Shown: positions 48,635 to 59,055, numbered from the stretch's first letter. The stretch is DNA of 64,000 nt from JAGWAJ01 sp965215155 (GCA_965215155.1 CBDCCY010000004.1:992001-1056000); one strand, 5' to 3'. Program-made: numbers and translations. Notes: a model not told the origin generated them from the sequence alone.

Positions 48635-50110
48635 TCAGGGTTCACGCTCGCGCTCCATCGCTCGCCGGCCGAGCCGTTGGAGGGCGCGGCCGAAGTGCGG
48701 TCGGAACCGGCGGTTCGAGGCGGTGGCCGCGTCGAGAGCTCGGTCGCGGCGGAATCCCAAGCGGCGCCGGGCGCGGGCAACGAACCGCGCGAACCGGCCG
48801 CCAGCCGGCGCGCCGAGAGGAGGCTCGGCGGCACTGGACTGGTCCATCCCCAGCCGCACGTCCAGCCGGCGTGCCAACTCGGCGAGTGCGTCGGCTGCCT
48901 CCGGCGCATCCAAGCCCTGCATGGCGGACAGCAAGCCGGTCAGCCACTCGGCGACCACCTTCCGCTCGTGCGGCCGCAGCGCCGCGAGGTCGGTCGTCGG
49001 CGCGGAGCGCGGGTCCGGCGCCCGGTCGGCGGCCAGGGCCCGGAGCAGCGTCATCTTGGCGAACTCGTCCGGGATCTGCGCCCCGAGGATCCGCTCGAGC
49101 AGCAGCTTGCGGTTGTGGTCCGATCCCGGGACGCACGCGTGGATGCGCAGGGCCTCGACGAGCGCGGTCCACTCGGCGCCGCGGTACGCGCGGCGCGGAT
49201 CGTACGTCCGCGCCACGTGGACGTAGACGAGGGCGACCGACGTCTCCAGTAGCTCCTTGAGCCAGGTCTCGGCGTAGGACCGGACGACCTTCTCGCCGGC
49301 GCGCCAGGCAACCTGGCTTCCCACGGTCCAGGCGGCGAGCGTAATCGGGTTCGCGCCGAGGGCGAGCCGGGCCGCCACCGAGGCCGCGTTGAGGTAGGGC
49401 TGGTAGGGCGAGACCTTCCGGTACAGCTCGAGCCCTTTCTGCGCCTGCTCCAGCCGCTCGACCACGGAGCGGACCGACCAGCCTGCGGGGTCGACGTAGG
49501 GGACCTGGCTCACCAGGTGCAGCAGATCGCCGATCGCCGATCGGACCGCCAGCGCTATGTCGCCGGTGCGCACCTCGAGCACGGCGTTGTCCGACTGCGT
49601 GTGGTACAGAGCGGCGACCTCCTGCACGATCCCGCGAACCTCGGCGAAGATGGCGCCCCCGTCGAGGTCGGTGACCCGTCCGTCCTCGCTGCGCACGTAG
49701 CGCCGCTCCCGGATGCCCTCCCAGACGCGCTCGCACCGGCGGGAGGCGAGCTCGGCCAGGCGGCGCTCGTCGTCTTCGAGATCGTCGGGTCCGGCCGGCG
49801 CCTGCGGACCGTCGTCCGCGCCGCGCCGCAGCCGCAGCTCATGGTAGGCGCGCTCGGCCGGTGATATCCCCCCCGCAAGCAGCCGGCCCTCAAGCTGCCG
49901 CAGCTCCGCGACGCGCCGGTCCAGGCTCCCGTCTGGAGCGAGGTCGTTCGCCGCGGGGGCTGAGCGGGGAACCGCGGCGCCGGCCGCGAGGAGCCCGGCG
50001 CCCAGCACGATGAACACGATCCCGGCGTCGACGGCGGCCGCCAGCACCAGACCGATCCCGGCCGCGACGCTGGTCAGGCCGGCCGCGAGCCAGCCGACGC
50101 GCGTACTCAT
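48635..50110 (-). CDS. Membrane-anchored protein of unknown function
   Basis: 491 residues. Two hydrophobic segments near the N-terminus (residues 5-27 and 29-45: LTSVAAGIGLVLAAAVDAGI, VFIVLGAGLLAAG) form a membrane hairpin. The rest is a soluble helical domain with a coiled region (LDRRVAELRQLEGRLLAGGI) and ALGANPITLAAWTVGSQVAW, which could be a third hydrophobic patch. The C-terminus is strongly basic. No family is recognised. It begins 7 bases before the DUF5916 stop on the same strand, so it is probably co-transcribed after that gene with reversed gene order on the map. Confidence 0.7.
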   Translation of the reverse strand: MSTRVGWLAAGLTSVAAGIGLVLAAAVDAGIVFIVLGAGLLAAGAAVPRSAPAANDLAPDGSLDRRVAELRQLEGRLLAGGISPAERAYHELRLRRGADDGPQAPAGPDDLEDDERRLAELASRRCERVWEGIRERRYVRSEDGRVTDLDGGAIFAEVRGIVQEVAALYHTQSDNAVLEVRTGDIALAVRSAIGDLLHLVSQVPYVDPAGWSVRSVVERLEQAQKGLELYRKVSPYQPYLNAASVAARLALGANPITLAAWTVGSQVAWRAGEKVVRSYAETWLKELLETSVALVYVHVARTYDPRRAYRGAEWTALVEALRIHACVPGSDHNRKLLLERILGAQIPDEFAKMTLLRALAADRAPDPRSAPTTDLAALRPHERKVVAEWLTGLLSAMQGLDAPEAADALAELARRLDVRLGMDQSSAAEPPLGAPAGGRFARFVARARRRLGFRRDRALDAATASNRRFRPHFGRALQRLGRRAMEREREP

Positions 50111-50117
50111 GATGCCC

Positions 50118-52607
50118 TCAGAAGCGGAACAGGCGCGTGACCTTCACCGCGAGGCCGCGGTTGCGGAGCATGGTGTAGCGATCGGGCCGCAGCGGGTCGG
50201 TGTCGCGATCCTCGGTGTAGACGACGAAGAACTCGCTGCCGGGGCTGTACTCCCAGCGCAGCCGCAGGTTCGTGCTGAGCGTCCCGGACGCGGAGGCGTA
50301 CTGCAGCAGGCCGCTGAAGAACATGCGCGGGGTGAAGGTGTAGGTGACGCGCGAGAGGTACAGGTCGTTGCGGAAGCTCGCTTGCGGCATCTCGATCCAG
50401 TTGACGGACACGGTCGGCTCGATGGCGAGCTCGGGGGTCAGCGCCAGCCGGCCGCGGCTGAAGCCGACCGAGCGGATCGTGCCGTTGAAGTACTGGCCGG
50501 CGCGCACCCTGAGGATGCCGGTCAGTCGGCGCTGCGCGCCGATCGTGTAGCTGGCCTCGACGTCGCGGAAGGAGTAGCCGCCCACCGGGAGGGTCACGCC
50601 CGGGCCGGCCGCGAACGGTTCGAGGAGGAACTCGTAGCTGTCGACAGCCGTCACCCCGACCCGGTCGCTCGACTCGAACTCGGTGGAGAAGCCGATCTGC
50701 GCCTCCCTGCTCTCGAGGATTCCGGTGTCGGCGGTCTCGATGTAGTCCAGGCTCGCCTCTAGACGGAAGCGCCGCACGGCCTCTATCGACCGCGGCCGCG
50801 GGCTGAAGCGGGCCGTGGCGTAGGAGCGGCGAAAGTTGTCGCGGCGGACGAAACCGACCTCGGGCCGGAAGTCGGCTTCCACAACCAGATGCTCGGCCGA
50901 GAGGCCGTAGCGGTCCCCGGCGTAGGTGAACTGGCCTTGGTAGCTGAGGTCCCGGCCTTCGTAGCCGGGCGTGTCCGTCCGCGCAACGTATCCGACGAGG
51001 CTGACGTTCTCGTAGAACGAGAATGTGCCGTCGGCGCCGAAGACTCGGTTGGCGCCGTCCCCGGCGATCGAGACGGAGCGGTTCGTAACCAGTGCCCCGA
51101 TGCTGCTTCGGCGCAGGACGTCACGCTTGATGCGCACCACAGTGAAGTTCGTAGCCGCGGCGCCGGCGCCGTGCGCCGCACCGGCGCCCGTCGCGCCTCC
51201 TGCGGGGTCGGCGGCATCGCCGGTCTGGATGCTCAACGCGCCGAGGTCGAAGGGGCCGATCTTCCCCGTGATGCGCCCGCCGCCCCGGATGGGCACCACC
51301 TGCCCGCTCTCCCCGAGACCGATCCGCCGCGAGTAGAAGAGCGTCGGCGCGTTGCCGCCGCCGGAGCGCCCAGGGCCGCCCCCGCCGATCTGGCGCAGCG
51401 CGCTGTCGCGCATGCTCGGGCCCCCGCCGCGCGCGAAGTCGAAAATGCCGCGCCCCTCCAGGAAGAACTCGCGCTTCTCGGGGAAGAACAGGTTGAAGCG
51501 CGTCAGGTTGACCTGCTGCTCGTCCACCTCGACCTGCGCGAAGTCGGTGTTGAGGGTGAGGTCGGCGGTGAGGTTGCGCGTGACGCCGTACTTGACGTCG
51601 AGGCCGCCGTCGGCGTCGCCGGCCGTGTCGAACGACCCGTCGCCGCCGCCGGCCGTCGTGCTTCCGCCGATGGCGTAGGGCTTGACGTCGAGCGCCCGGC
51701 CCGCCGCCGGCAGCTCCAGCCCCACGAGCTGCGCGGCGTCCGACACCCGGAAGAGCCCCCGGCGCCCGATCGAGATCGGCACCGGCGTGAGATATGTCCG
51801 CTCGTTCCTTCGGCGCACCAGCCGGCGCATCTGGACCCCCCACACCGGCGCTGCCTCCTGCCGGTAGCGGAGCGACTTGAAGGGGATCTCCATCTCGACG
51901 GTCCAGCCGCCGTCGAAGCGCCCGGTGCGCACGTCCCAGACCGGATTCCAGTCGCCGTTGGGGTTGCCCTCGTTCGTGATCTGGAAGTCGCCGATGGCGC
52001 CCAGCGGGTTGGTGTAGAAGGCGACGCCGTTGCGCCGGTCGTTGAAGGTGTCGAAGGCGACCCAGAGCGTGTCGTTCTCGCGGAGCTGGCTCGTGTCGCG
52101 CCGCATCTCGTTGGCCACCCACGCGTCGGGCGGCGCCGAGTCCCAGAGGCGGCCGGCGACGTAGACGTGATCGCGGTCGAACAGGATCCAGACCTCCGTC
52201 CGTTCGGTCCCCGGCGCCCCCTCGTCCGGCTCCTGCTGGATGAAGTCGTCGATGGCGGGGACCGTCTCGTAGACCGGTTCGTCGAGCCGCCCGTCGAGCC
52301 GCAGCCCGGTGGCCAACTTGACGGCGCGGACGGTGGCGCGCCGAAGCGCGTCGCGCGCGATGACCGCGGGTGGCAGCGGTGCCGCCGGCCGATCGACGGC
52401 CCCGGCCACCGCGAAGCCCCCGGTGCGCTGGCCCGGGGGCGCTTGGCCGAGGAACGGCGCCGCGGTCTCCCGCGGGTCGGGCGTGCCGGGGGCCGGCTCG
52501 GATTGGGCGCCTGCTTCCACTGCGACACCCAGCAGCGCGAGCCCTGCCGCAAGCGCAACCGACTGCGCGAACCGGCGAAGCCGACGAAGGTTGGGGCAGG
52601 GAGGCAT
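50118..52607 (-). CDS. DUF5916 protein with N-terminal carbohydrate-binding-like domain (outer-membrane barrel type)
   Basis: 829 residues. From ATG 52607 there is a good signal peptide (LRRFAQSVALAAGLALLGVA, then VEAGAQ). A CBM9-like domain follows (LATGLRLDGRLDEPVYETVP, VWILFDRDHVYVAGRLWDS). The long DUF5916 part has KPYAIGGSTTAGGGDGSFDT, DLTLNTDFAQVEVDEQQVNL and FNLFFPEKREFFLEGRGIFD, and ends in many amphipathic strands closing on Phe (VKVTRLFRF), the usual outer-membrane barrel signature. The frame extends 52 codons further up, but that part is not family-like. Such proteins are numerous in Acidobacteria; the role is unknown. Confidence 0.9.
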   Translation of the reverse strand: MPPCPNLRRLRRFAQSVALAAGLALLGVAVEAGAQSEPAPGTPDPRETAAPFLGQAPPGQRTGGFAVAGAVDRPAAPLPPAVIARDALRRATVRAVKLATGLRLDGRLDEPVYETVPAIDDFIQQEPDEGAPGTERTEVWILFDRDHVYVAGRLWDSAPPDAWVANEMRRDTSQLRENDTLWVAFDTFNDRRNGVAFYTNPLGAIGDFQITNEGNPNGDWNPVWDVRTGRFDGGWTVEMEIPFKSLRYRQEAAPVWGVQMRRLVRRRNERTYLTPVPISIGRRGLFRVSDAAQLVGLELPAAGRALDVKPYAIGGSTTAGGGDGSFDTAGDADGGLDVKYGVTRNLTADLTLNTDFAQVEVDEQQVNLTRFNLFFPEKREFFLEGRGIFDFARGGGPSMRDSALRQIGGGGPGRSGGGNAPTLFYSRRIGLGESGQVVPIRGGGRITGKIGPFDLGALSIQTGDAADPAGGATGAGAAHGAGAAATNFTVVRIKRDVLRRSSIGALVTNRSVSIAGDGANRVFGADGTFSFYENVSLVGYVARTDTPGYEGRDLSYQGQFTYAGDRYGLSAEHLVVEADFRPEVGFVRRDNFRRSYATARFSPRPRSIEAVRRFRLEASLDYIETADTGILESREAQIGFSTEFESSDRVGVTAVDSYEFLLEPFAAGPGVTLPVGGYSFRDVEASYTIGAQRRLTGILRVRAGQYFNGTIRSVGFSRGRLALTPELAIEPTVSVNWIEMPQASFRNDLYLSRVTYTFTPRMFFSGLLQYASASGTLSTNLRLRWEYSPGSEFFVVYTEDRDTDPLRPDRYTMLRNRGLAVKVTRLFRF

Positions 52608-52880
52608 GAAAGGCAAGGTGCAGGCAGATCGTATCCCGGTCGTTCCCAGGGGGCACGCCGCGGCGGTTTGTCGGTCGCTGTCGATCCGGCGTGCAGTGGC
52701 GACGGTGGGTGGGCCCCGAGAGTCCCCCTTGCGGGGCGCGGTGCAATCGCATCCCGGCGGCAACCGGCCGGCCGGCTCGCGAAGGTTGGCCGGGCCGTTC
52801 CGGTCGCGACCCTCGCAAGGCGGCCGGGGCCGGAGGCGTCGCTATAATGGCCGGACTTCGACAAGAGAGGGGAGCCCGCA

Positions 52881-53885
52881 ATGACCAGACCTGCTCGCCT
52901 GTCGCTGTTCCTGGCCGGAGCCGCCTGCGCGGCCCTGCCCGCCGCCGGACCGCACGCGCAGGAGCCGGACGCGCTCCCGCCGCTCGTGAGCGCCGAGCAG
53001 TTCGACCAGTGGCTGACCGAGCTCTCGAACTGGGGGCGCTGGGGTCCCGACGACGAGCTGGGCGCCGCCAACCTGATCACCCCCGCCAAGCGGGCCGAGG
53101 CGGCCGCCCTCGTCACGGAGGGCTTCACCGTCTCGCTGGCGTCGAACGCGCAGAACTACCGCTCCGCCGACGTCCCCTGCCCGGTCGAATGGTCGATGAC
53201 GGTGGCCAACCGCCGGGCCGCGAGCGACACGATCAATTACCCGTGCATCCACGGGCCCGGCACGACACACCTCGATGCCTTCGCCCACGTCTTCTTCGAC
53301 GGCAAGATGTGGAACGGCTACGACGTGGACGGCTTGGTGACGATGGAGGAAGGCGCCAAGAAGAACTCCATCATGGCCGTGAAGGACGGCCTGGTGACGC
53401 GCGCCGTGCTCTACGACATCCCGCGGCTGAAGGGCGTGCCGTGGCTCGAGCCCGGCACCCGCATCACCGTCGCGGACCTCGAGGCGTGGGAGGAGATGGC
53501 CGGGGTGCGCGTGGGGCCGGGCGACGCCTTCCTCATCCGCTGGGGACGGTGGGCTCGACAGGACGCCCTCGGGCCGTTCGACACCGGCCGGGAGGCGGCG
53601 GGTCTCGACAACAACGTCATCCCGTGGCTGAAGGAGCGCGACGTGGCTATCGCCGGCTGGGAGACGCCCGGCTACGCGCCGCAGCCGGAGGGCGACCTTC
53701 CCCGCACCGCGCTCCACAACTTCGCCCTGACCATCCTGGGCATCCAGGTGCTCGACCGCGCCGACTTCCAGGACCTGGCCATTGCCGCTGCCGAGCGCAA
53801 CCGCTGGGAGTTCATGATGACCATCGCGCCCCTGCGCATCCCGAACGGCACGGGGTCGCCGGTCAACCCGATCGCCATGTTCTGA
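52881..53885 (+). CDS. Secreted cyclase-family metal-dependent hydrolase
   Basis: 334 residues with a signal peptide (RLSLFLAGAACAALPAAGPH, then AQ). The cyclase/kynurenine-formamidase family motif HGPGTTHLDAFAHVFFDGKM carries the metal ligands, and WGPDDELGAANLITPAKRAE plus GDAFLIRWGRW are typical of the secreted members. These enzymes hydrolyse amide or lactone bonds; the substrate here is unknown. AGAGAGGGGAGCCC precedes ATG 52881. It stands alone and is transcribed away from the DUF5916 gene across 270 bases. Confidence 0.9.
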   Translation: MTRPARLSLFLAGAACAALPAAGPHAQEPDALPPLVSAEQFDQWLTELSNWGRWGPDDELGAANLITPAKRAEAAALVTEGFTVSLASNAQNYRSADVPCPVEWSMTVANRRAASDTINYPCIHGPGTTHLDAFAHVFFDGKMWNGYDVDGLVTMEEGAKKNSIMAVKDGLVTRAVLYDIPRLKGVPWLEPGTRITVADLEAWEEMAGVRVGPGDAFLIRWGRWARQDALGPFDTGREAAGLDNNVIPWLKERDVAIAGWETPGYAPQPEGDLPRTALHNFALTILGIQVLDRADFQDLAIAAAERNRWEFMMTIAPLRIPNGTGSPVNPIAMF

Positions 53886-54086
53886 TGCGTTTCCGGTACG
53901 GACGCCCCGGGCGGTGGCTGCCCGCGGCTGACACGCGGGTGTCGTTCCGCCGTGGCTCCCCCGGCCGGTGCCCAGCGTCCGCCGCCCGGGGGGGCGACGA
54001 GACGGAGCGCCGACGGGGCGGCGTCCCGCAGTTCAGCGCAGGACGTCGACTCGGCATCGCGGTGGGCGGCAAGCGATGCCGCAGAT

Positions 54087-54116
54087 CTGACAATTAACAT
54101 TCTTCGCGTTTATTCT
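54087..54116 (+). promoter_or_regulatory. Putative promoter of the DUF4143-type ATPase gene
   Basis: CTGACA (54087-54092) and TATTCT (54111-54116) with an 18-base spacer lie in an AT-rich island, 48 bases before the ATPase start. A pattern match only. Confidence 0.35.
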
Positions 54117-54163
54117 ATTCTGCGAACAGTGCACATTGGCGGCGTCGCCCGTGTACTGTTGGG

Positions 54164-55675
54164 ATGACGAGGAAGCGAGCGTCGGGGAGTCGGGGCGGAC
54201 GCACCTGGACGCCGAGCGTCGGAGACTACACGCAGGTCTTGGTCGAGCAGAACCCCTGGCACCGCGACGGCGAAGTGCCGGCGGCTTGGGCGCCGCCGGT
54301 CGAACGGCGCCTTGCGCCGCTCCTCGCCGGATGTCTGCAGACCGCGGACCCGCGCCGGTTCCAGCTCGTGCTCGGGCCGCGCCGGGTCGGGAAGACTACC
54401 TGCCTCTACCAGGCGGTGCGCGGGTTGCTCCGCTCGGGCGTCCCGGCGCGCCGCATCTGGTGGCTGCGGCTCGATCATCCACTGCTGCTGCAACTGGACT
54501 TGGGGACCCTGGTCTCCCTCGTTCGTGACCGCGACGCCGATCCGGACGAACCCGCCTTCGTGTTCCTGGACGAGTTGACGTACGCGCGCGACTGGGACCT
54601 CTGGCTGAAGACCTTCCACGACGAGCGGTGGCCCATCCGCGTAGCCGGCTCCTCGAGCGCAACCGCCGCTCCGGCTGGACGCCGACTGGAGAGCGGTGTC
54701 GGACGCTGGGAAGAGCCGTACCTGGCGCCGTACCTGTTCGGCGAATTCCTCGATCTTGTCGGAAGAGATGTCCCGCTGCGGGTGGAGGCGACACTCGCCG
54801 AAACGCTGGACTCCTGCCTCGCCCGAGGTCCTGATCTCACGAGACTGGCGTCGCCCCGACGGGCGTACATGCTCACCGGCGGGTTCCCGGAGCTACTGAC
54901 GCCGCTCGTGGGCGGCGACGTGGAGGCCGACGCCGACCTCGAATCGCTGCTGCTGCGATCGCAACGCACGCTGCGCGGCGACGCGGTCGAGCGAGCGGTC
55001 TACAAGGACATTCCCCAGGCATTCGGCATCGACAACCCGATGCTGCTGGAGCGGCTGCTCTACACTCTCGCCGGTCAGGTGACGGGACTCGTCTCGCCGC
55101 AGCGGATGCGGCAGGAGCTCGACGGCCTGTCGCAGCCGACGTTCGACCGCTACCTGTCATACCTGGAGCGCGCGTTCCTGGTCTTCACTCTGCCGAACTA
55201 CTCGGGCCGCGAGGGGGCGGTGCAGCGGCGGGGGAGGCGCATCTACTTCGTCGACGGGGCCGTGCGGAACGCCGCGCTCCAGCGGGGCGTCCGGCCTCTG
55301 ACCGACGCCGAGGAGATGTGGCTCCTCTACGAGAACCTGGCCGCGAGCCATCTGCACGCACTCGCGCGCCAGACGCAAGTGCGGCTTTATCACTGGCACG
55401 AGGGCTCGCACGAGGTCGACCTCGTCTACGACGAGCCGGAACAGCCGGTCGCCTTCGAGATTGCCTCGTCCGTCCGCCACTCCCGGGCCGGACTGTTACG
55501 GCTCCTGGAGCGCTTCCCGCGGTTCGAGGGGCGCGCCTACCTCGTCAGCCCCGATGCGCCGCTGCTGCGTCCGGGCACGTCTGCCGGTCGGATCGGATCG
55601 CTGCCGCTGGACCTGCTGCTGCTCGCTGCCTGCCGGCAGGCGGATCGGGCGCTGGCGTTGCGGCTGGGTGGCTGA
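54164..55675 (+). CDS. AAA-type ATP-binding protein with DUF4143-like C-terminus
   Basis: 503-residue cytoplasmic protein. Walker A is LVLGPRRVGKTTCLYQAVRG (residues 71-79), Walker B AFVFLDELTYARDWDLWLK, and a sensor-like RVAGSSSATA follows. After a winged-helix region (LSQPTFDRYLSYLERAFLVF) the C-terminus has HEGSHEVDLVYDEPEQPVAF plus EIASSVRHS, a PD-(D/E)XK-like D...E-x pattern typical of DUF4143. These proteins are widespread in bacteria with no settled function, often near mobile genes. It is followed 107 bases later by a NucS-like nuclease. Confidence 0.88.
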   Translation: MTRKRASGSRGGRTWTPSVGDYTQVLVEQNPWHRDGEVPAAWAPPVERRLAPLLAGCLQTADPRRFQLVLGPRRVGKTTCLYQAVRGLLRSGVPARRIWWLRLDHPLLLQLDLGTLVSLVRDRDADPDEPAFVFLDELTYARDWDLWLKTFHDERWPIRVAGSSSATAAPAGRRLESGVGRWEEPYLAPYLFGEFLDLVGRDVPLRVEATLAETLDSCLARGPDLTRLASPRRAYMLTGGFPELLTPLVGGDVEADADLESLLLRSQRTLRGDAVERAVYKDIPQAFGIDNPMLLERLLYTLAGQVTGLVSPQRMRQELDGLSQPTFDRYLSYLERAFLVFTLPNYSGREGAVQRRGRRIYFVDGAVRNAALQRGVRPLTDAEEMWLLYENLAASHLHALARQTQVRLYHWHEGSHEVDLVYDEPEQPVAFEIASSVRHSRAGLLRLLERFPRFEGRAYLVSPDAPLLRPGTSAGRIGSLPLDLLLLAACRQADRALALRLGG

Positions 55676-55782
55676 GTCCGCGGCTGGCGGCCGCAACGCG
55701 GGCCGCGCTGGCGATGGACGGCGCTCAGGACGCCACCGATGGTGCCGACTGTAGACTGGTGCAGGCTCGACAGGAGCTGGTC

Positions 55783-56487
55783 ATGAAGGAGGTCAGGATT
55801 TGGGCGCTCGAAGATGCGTCCACCGTCGTCGAGCTGCAGTCCAGGGGACAGGTGGAAGCGGAGTCGCTCCTCGAGGAGACGCTCGTCGCCAACCCGGACC
55901 TGCTGCTACCGGGCCTCAAGTTGGTCGGCAGGCAGATACCGACCGCGGGCGGGCCCCTCGACCTGCTGGGCGTGGACGAGGACGGCAGGCTCTGTCTCTT
56001 CGAGTTGAAGCGCGGCACGCTGACCCGCGAGGCGGTCGCGCAGGTGATCGACTATGCGGCCGACCTGGAGACACGCGATCCCGCAGATCTCGCCGACCTC
56101 CTGTCCAGGTATGGCGTGACGGAGCTGTTCGGTGCCGCGAGAGACATGTTCAGAGAGAACTGGCCAAGTGCCAGGATGAAACCGGGAGCCTCCGGACTTG
56201 CGATCAAGCTCCAGAAGCACGCATATGCACGCGTTGAGGTTTGGGCACCGGGAGAAGTCCAGATCGGCTTTCAACCTCGTGCCAAGGCGTTGTGCTTGGA
56301 TGAGTTCAGGCGGCCGGTCGCGCAGATTCGACACCGCACGTGGCCTCGGGACCGCGACCCGCTGGGAGACGCCAACGCGGCCATCCACTTCCGGTTGAGC
56401 GTGGAAGATTGGGAGACTCACAAGGAGACCTTGACGAGGCTCGCAGGCGCCGTACATGAGGCGCATCAAGCGGGCGAGGCCGAGTAG
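55783..56487 (+). CDS. NucS-like (DUF91) PD-(D/E)XK nuclease domain protein
   Basis: 234 residues. ESLLEETLVANPDLLLPGLK and GGPLDLLGVDEDGRLCLFEL followed by KRG form the nuclease core (Asp in PLDLLGV, then ELK), as in NucS/DUF91 enzymes acting on branched or mismatched DNA. TREAVAQVIDYAADLETRDP is the conserved helix after the active site. The C-terminal half (KLQKHAYARVEVWAPGEVQI) is a separate beta-rich domain. ATG 55783 has GGAGCTGG upstream; longer in-frame starts (55714) lack family sequence. Same strand as the ATPase upstream. Confidence 0.82.
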   Translation: MKEVRIWALEDASTVVELQSRGQVEAESLLEETLVANPDLLLPGLKLVGRQIPTAGGPLDLLGVDEDGRLCLFELKRGTLTREAVAQVIDYAADLETRDPADLADLLSRYGVTELFGAARDMFRENWPSARMKPGASGLAIKLQKHAYARVEVWAPGEVQIGFQPRAKALCLDEFRRPVAQIRHRTWPRDRDPLGDANAAIHFRLSVEDWETHKETLTRLAGAVHEAHQAGEAE

Positions 56488-56547
56488 AGCAGGAGGACCG
56501 GGCCTCGGCCCGCGCGAGCGCGGCCAGGAGGTCCAGGAAGACGGGGT

Positions 56548-56829
56548 TCAACGGCGTCGGTCGGAGTCGGGCTGACCGGGGTTCAGCACGGGCCCCGCTG
56601 GCCTGCGGACGACGCGCCCCGGCATCCGGTCGCGCGAGTATCGGGGAAGGTGCCGGCCGGCAGAGATCCAGGCGTCGACCGCGAGCGGCCACATCATCGC
56701 GATTCGTTCTTCCGGCGTCGTCCGGTCGCTCAGGTCGTCGCCCGGTTCCTCACCGAGGCGGCACACCCTGATCGGCGTCGAGGCGCGTGCTTCTCGCCGT
56801 CGGTGCCGTGCGGCTTCGTCGGGGGCCAT
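56548..56829 (-). CDS. Small conserved protein of unknown function (TTPEERIAM type)
   Basis: 93 residues with the conserved core LGEEPGDDLSDRTTPEERIA, then MMWPLAVDAWISAGRHLPRY and a basic end (SRDRMPGRVVRRP). Proteins with this TTPEER-x-x-M-x-W-P-L core are common short genes in soil and environmental bacteria, often near nucleotidyltransferase genes. None is adjacent here. No function is assigned. Confidence 0.65.
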   Translation of the reverse strand: MAPDEAARHRRREARASTPIRVCRLGEEPGDDLSDRTTPEERIAMMWPLAVDAWISAGRHLPRYSRDRMPGRVVRRPAGPVLNPGQPDSDRRR

Positions 56830-57037
56830 CGCCTCGATAGTACATCCGCGTCTGCGTACTCCGGCAGCCGCATGGGCAGGATGTCGACCCTACGCCGAGA
56901 TGCGTCGAGATGGCGGCGAGGGTGCACCGACGCCCCGCCCGCGGCGCGAGTGGTTTGTCGCATCGCGCGGCGGTACCACGGCTCCGCACCCTTGCATGTA
57001 GACTGCCTCGGTTGGCGGGCCTGACCAGGAGGTCGAG

Positions 57038-59013
57038 ATGCGGCACGTGACCAGCGGAATCCGTTCCTGCGGCCTGACGGCCGGCGTGCTCGCCCTGACG
57101 CTGGGGCCAGCCGGCGCGGCCTACGCCCAGACGGCGGAGTGGACGGCCTACGCCGCGGACCAGGCGGGCACCAAGTACTCGCCTCTCGACCAGATCAACG
57201 CGGAGACGGTCGGCAGGGTCGAGATCGTCTGGCGGCAGCCGGTCATCCCCGACGCCATCCGGGACGGCAACACCACCCGCGGGCCGGTCGGCTCGCAGAC
57301 CACTCCGCTCATGGTCGACGGACGGCTCTACCTCAGTACGGGCCTCGGCACGATCGCGGCGCTCGACCCGGAGACGGGTGAGGTGCTCTGGAACACGGGG
57401 CCGAGCGACGGCGTGCGGGTGCGCCAGACTCGCGGCGTCGCCTACTGGACCGACGGGGAGGCGGCGCGCGTCGTGGCCACCCTCGGTCCGAGGCTGGTCT
57501 CGCTGGACGCCCGCACCGGCGAGCGCGACCCCGACTTCGGGGAGGAGGGCGAGGTCGACCTGCGCACCGGGCTGCTGCGCCCGTTCCCCAACTTCTACTG
57601 GAACTCGGCCCCGATCATCGTGCGGGGCGTCGTCGTCATCGGTTCGTTCGTGGAGGACATCACCACGAACCAGCGGGTGGCCAACAAGGAATCGCCGCGC
57701 GGCGACGTGCGCGGCTACGACGTGCGCACGGGCGAGCATCTCTGGACGTTCCACACCATCCCGCTGGAGAACGAGTTCGGCGTCGAGACGTGGGGCCCCG
57801 ACCCGGTGGACGACCGCGTGTCGTGGGAGTACAGCGCAACACCAACATGTGGGCGCACCCCACCGGCGACGAGGAGCTGGGTCTCGTCTACCTGCCGCTC
57901 TCGACGCCGACCAACGACTACTACGGCGGACACCGCCCCGGGGACAACCTCTTCGCCGAGAGCCTCGTCTGCGTCGACGCGCGGACCGGGGAGCGGGTCT
58001 GGCACTTCCAGGCCATCCACCACGGCGTCTGGGACTACGACTTCGCGTCCTCGGCCGTGCTGGTCGACATCACCGTCGACGGGCGGGCGATCAAGGCGGT
58101 GGCCCAGCCGAGCAAGCAGGCCTTCACGTACGTCTTCGACCGGGCCACGGGCGAGCCGGTGTGGCCCATCGAGGAGCGGCCCGTGCCGCAGTCCGACGTG
58201 CCGGGCGAGCAGCTCTCGCCGACCCAGCCCTTCCCCACGAAGCCGCCCCCGTTCGAGCTGCAGGGGGTGCGGGTGGAGGACCTCATCGACTTCACGCCCG
58301 AGCTGCGGCAGGAAGCCATCGAGATCCTCGACCAGTACGTCTGGGGCCCGATGTTCACGGCGCCGATCCTGCTCGACACCAGTCCCGGAGCGAAGAAGGG
58401 AACGATCTTCAGCCCCGGCACCGCCGGCGGGGCGAGCTGGAGCGGAGCCGGCTTCGACCCCGAGACGGGCATCCTCTACGTCCCGTCCGCCTACAGCCAG
58501 AACGTCGTCGCCCTGACGCCGTCGCAGCATCCCCGAACCGACATGCGCCTCGTCCGCGAGAAGTACACGCCGCTCATCGGGCCGCGCGGGCTCTCGATGT
58601 TCAAGCCGCCCTACGGCCGCCTGACGGCCATCGACCTCAACGCCGGCGACATCGTCTGGCAGGTGGCCAACGGCCCCGGGCCGCGCGACCACCCCGCGCT
58701 CCGCGACCTCGACCTGCCGTGGCTGGGGCAGGGCGGCCGGGCATCGGTCCTGGTCACGAAGTCGCTCGTCTTCCTGGGCGAGGGGGGCAACACCGGCGTC
58801 TCGACGCTGCCGCAGTGGTGGAACGGTCCCGGCGGCAAGATGTTCCGGGCCTACGACAAGGCCACCGGCGAGGTCGTCTGGGAGATCGAGCTGCCGGGCG
58901 GCACGACCGGCGCCCCGATGACCTACATGGTGAACGGGCGCCAGTACATCATCGCCACCGTCGGCTGGGACGACATGGCGAGCGAGCTCGTCGCGCTGGC
59001 GCTGCCGGAGTAG
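57038..59013 (+). pseudogene. PQQ-dependent (quinoprotein) dehydrogenase, frame broken by one base
   Basis: Eight-bladed propeller quinoprotein for periplasmic alcohol or sugar oxidation. Frame 1 runs from ATG 57038 with a signal peptide (GLTAGVLALTLGPAGAAYAQ) through WTAYAADQAGTKYSPLDQIN and NETGEVLW-type blades to SWEYS. From about 57836 the neighbouring frame continues NTNMWAHPTGDEELGLVYLP, HFQAIHHGVWDYDFASSAVL, FVFDRATGEPVWPIEERPVP-like blades and IIATVGWDDMASELVALALP, ending at 59013. One G inserted at 57836 (AGCGGCAAC) joins them (SWEYSGNTNMW) into a normal 658-residue enzyme. A real pseudogene or a consensus error. Confidence 0.88.
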
Positions 59014-59055
59014 CGCGGCGCGGCCGCTGACCGTGCGCCGTCCGGACGAAGGGGG

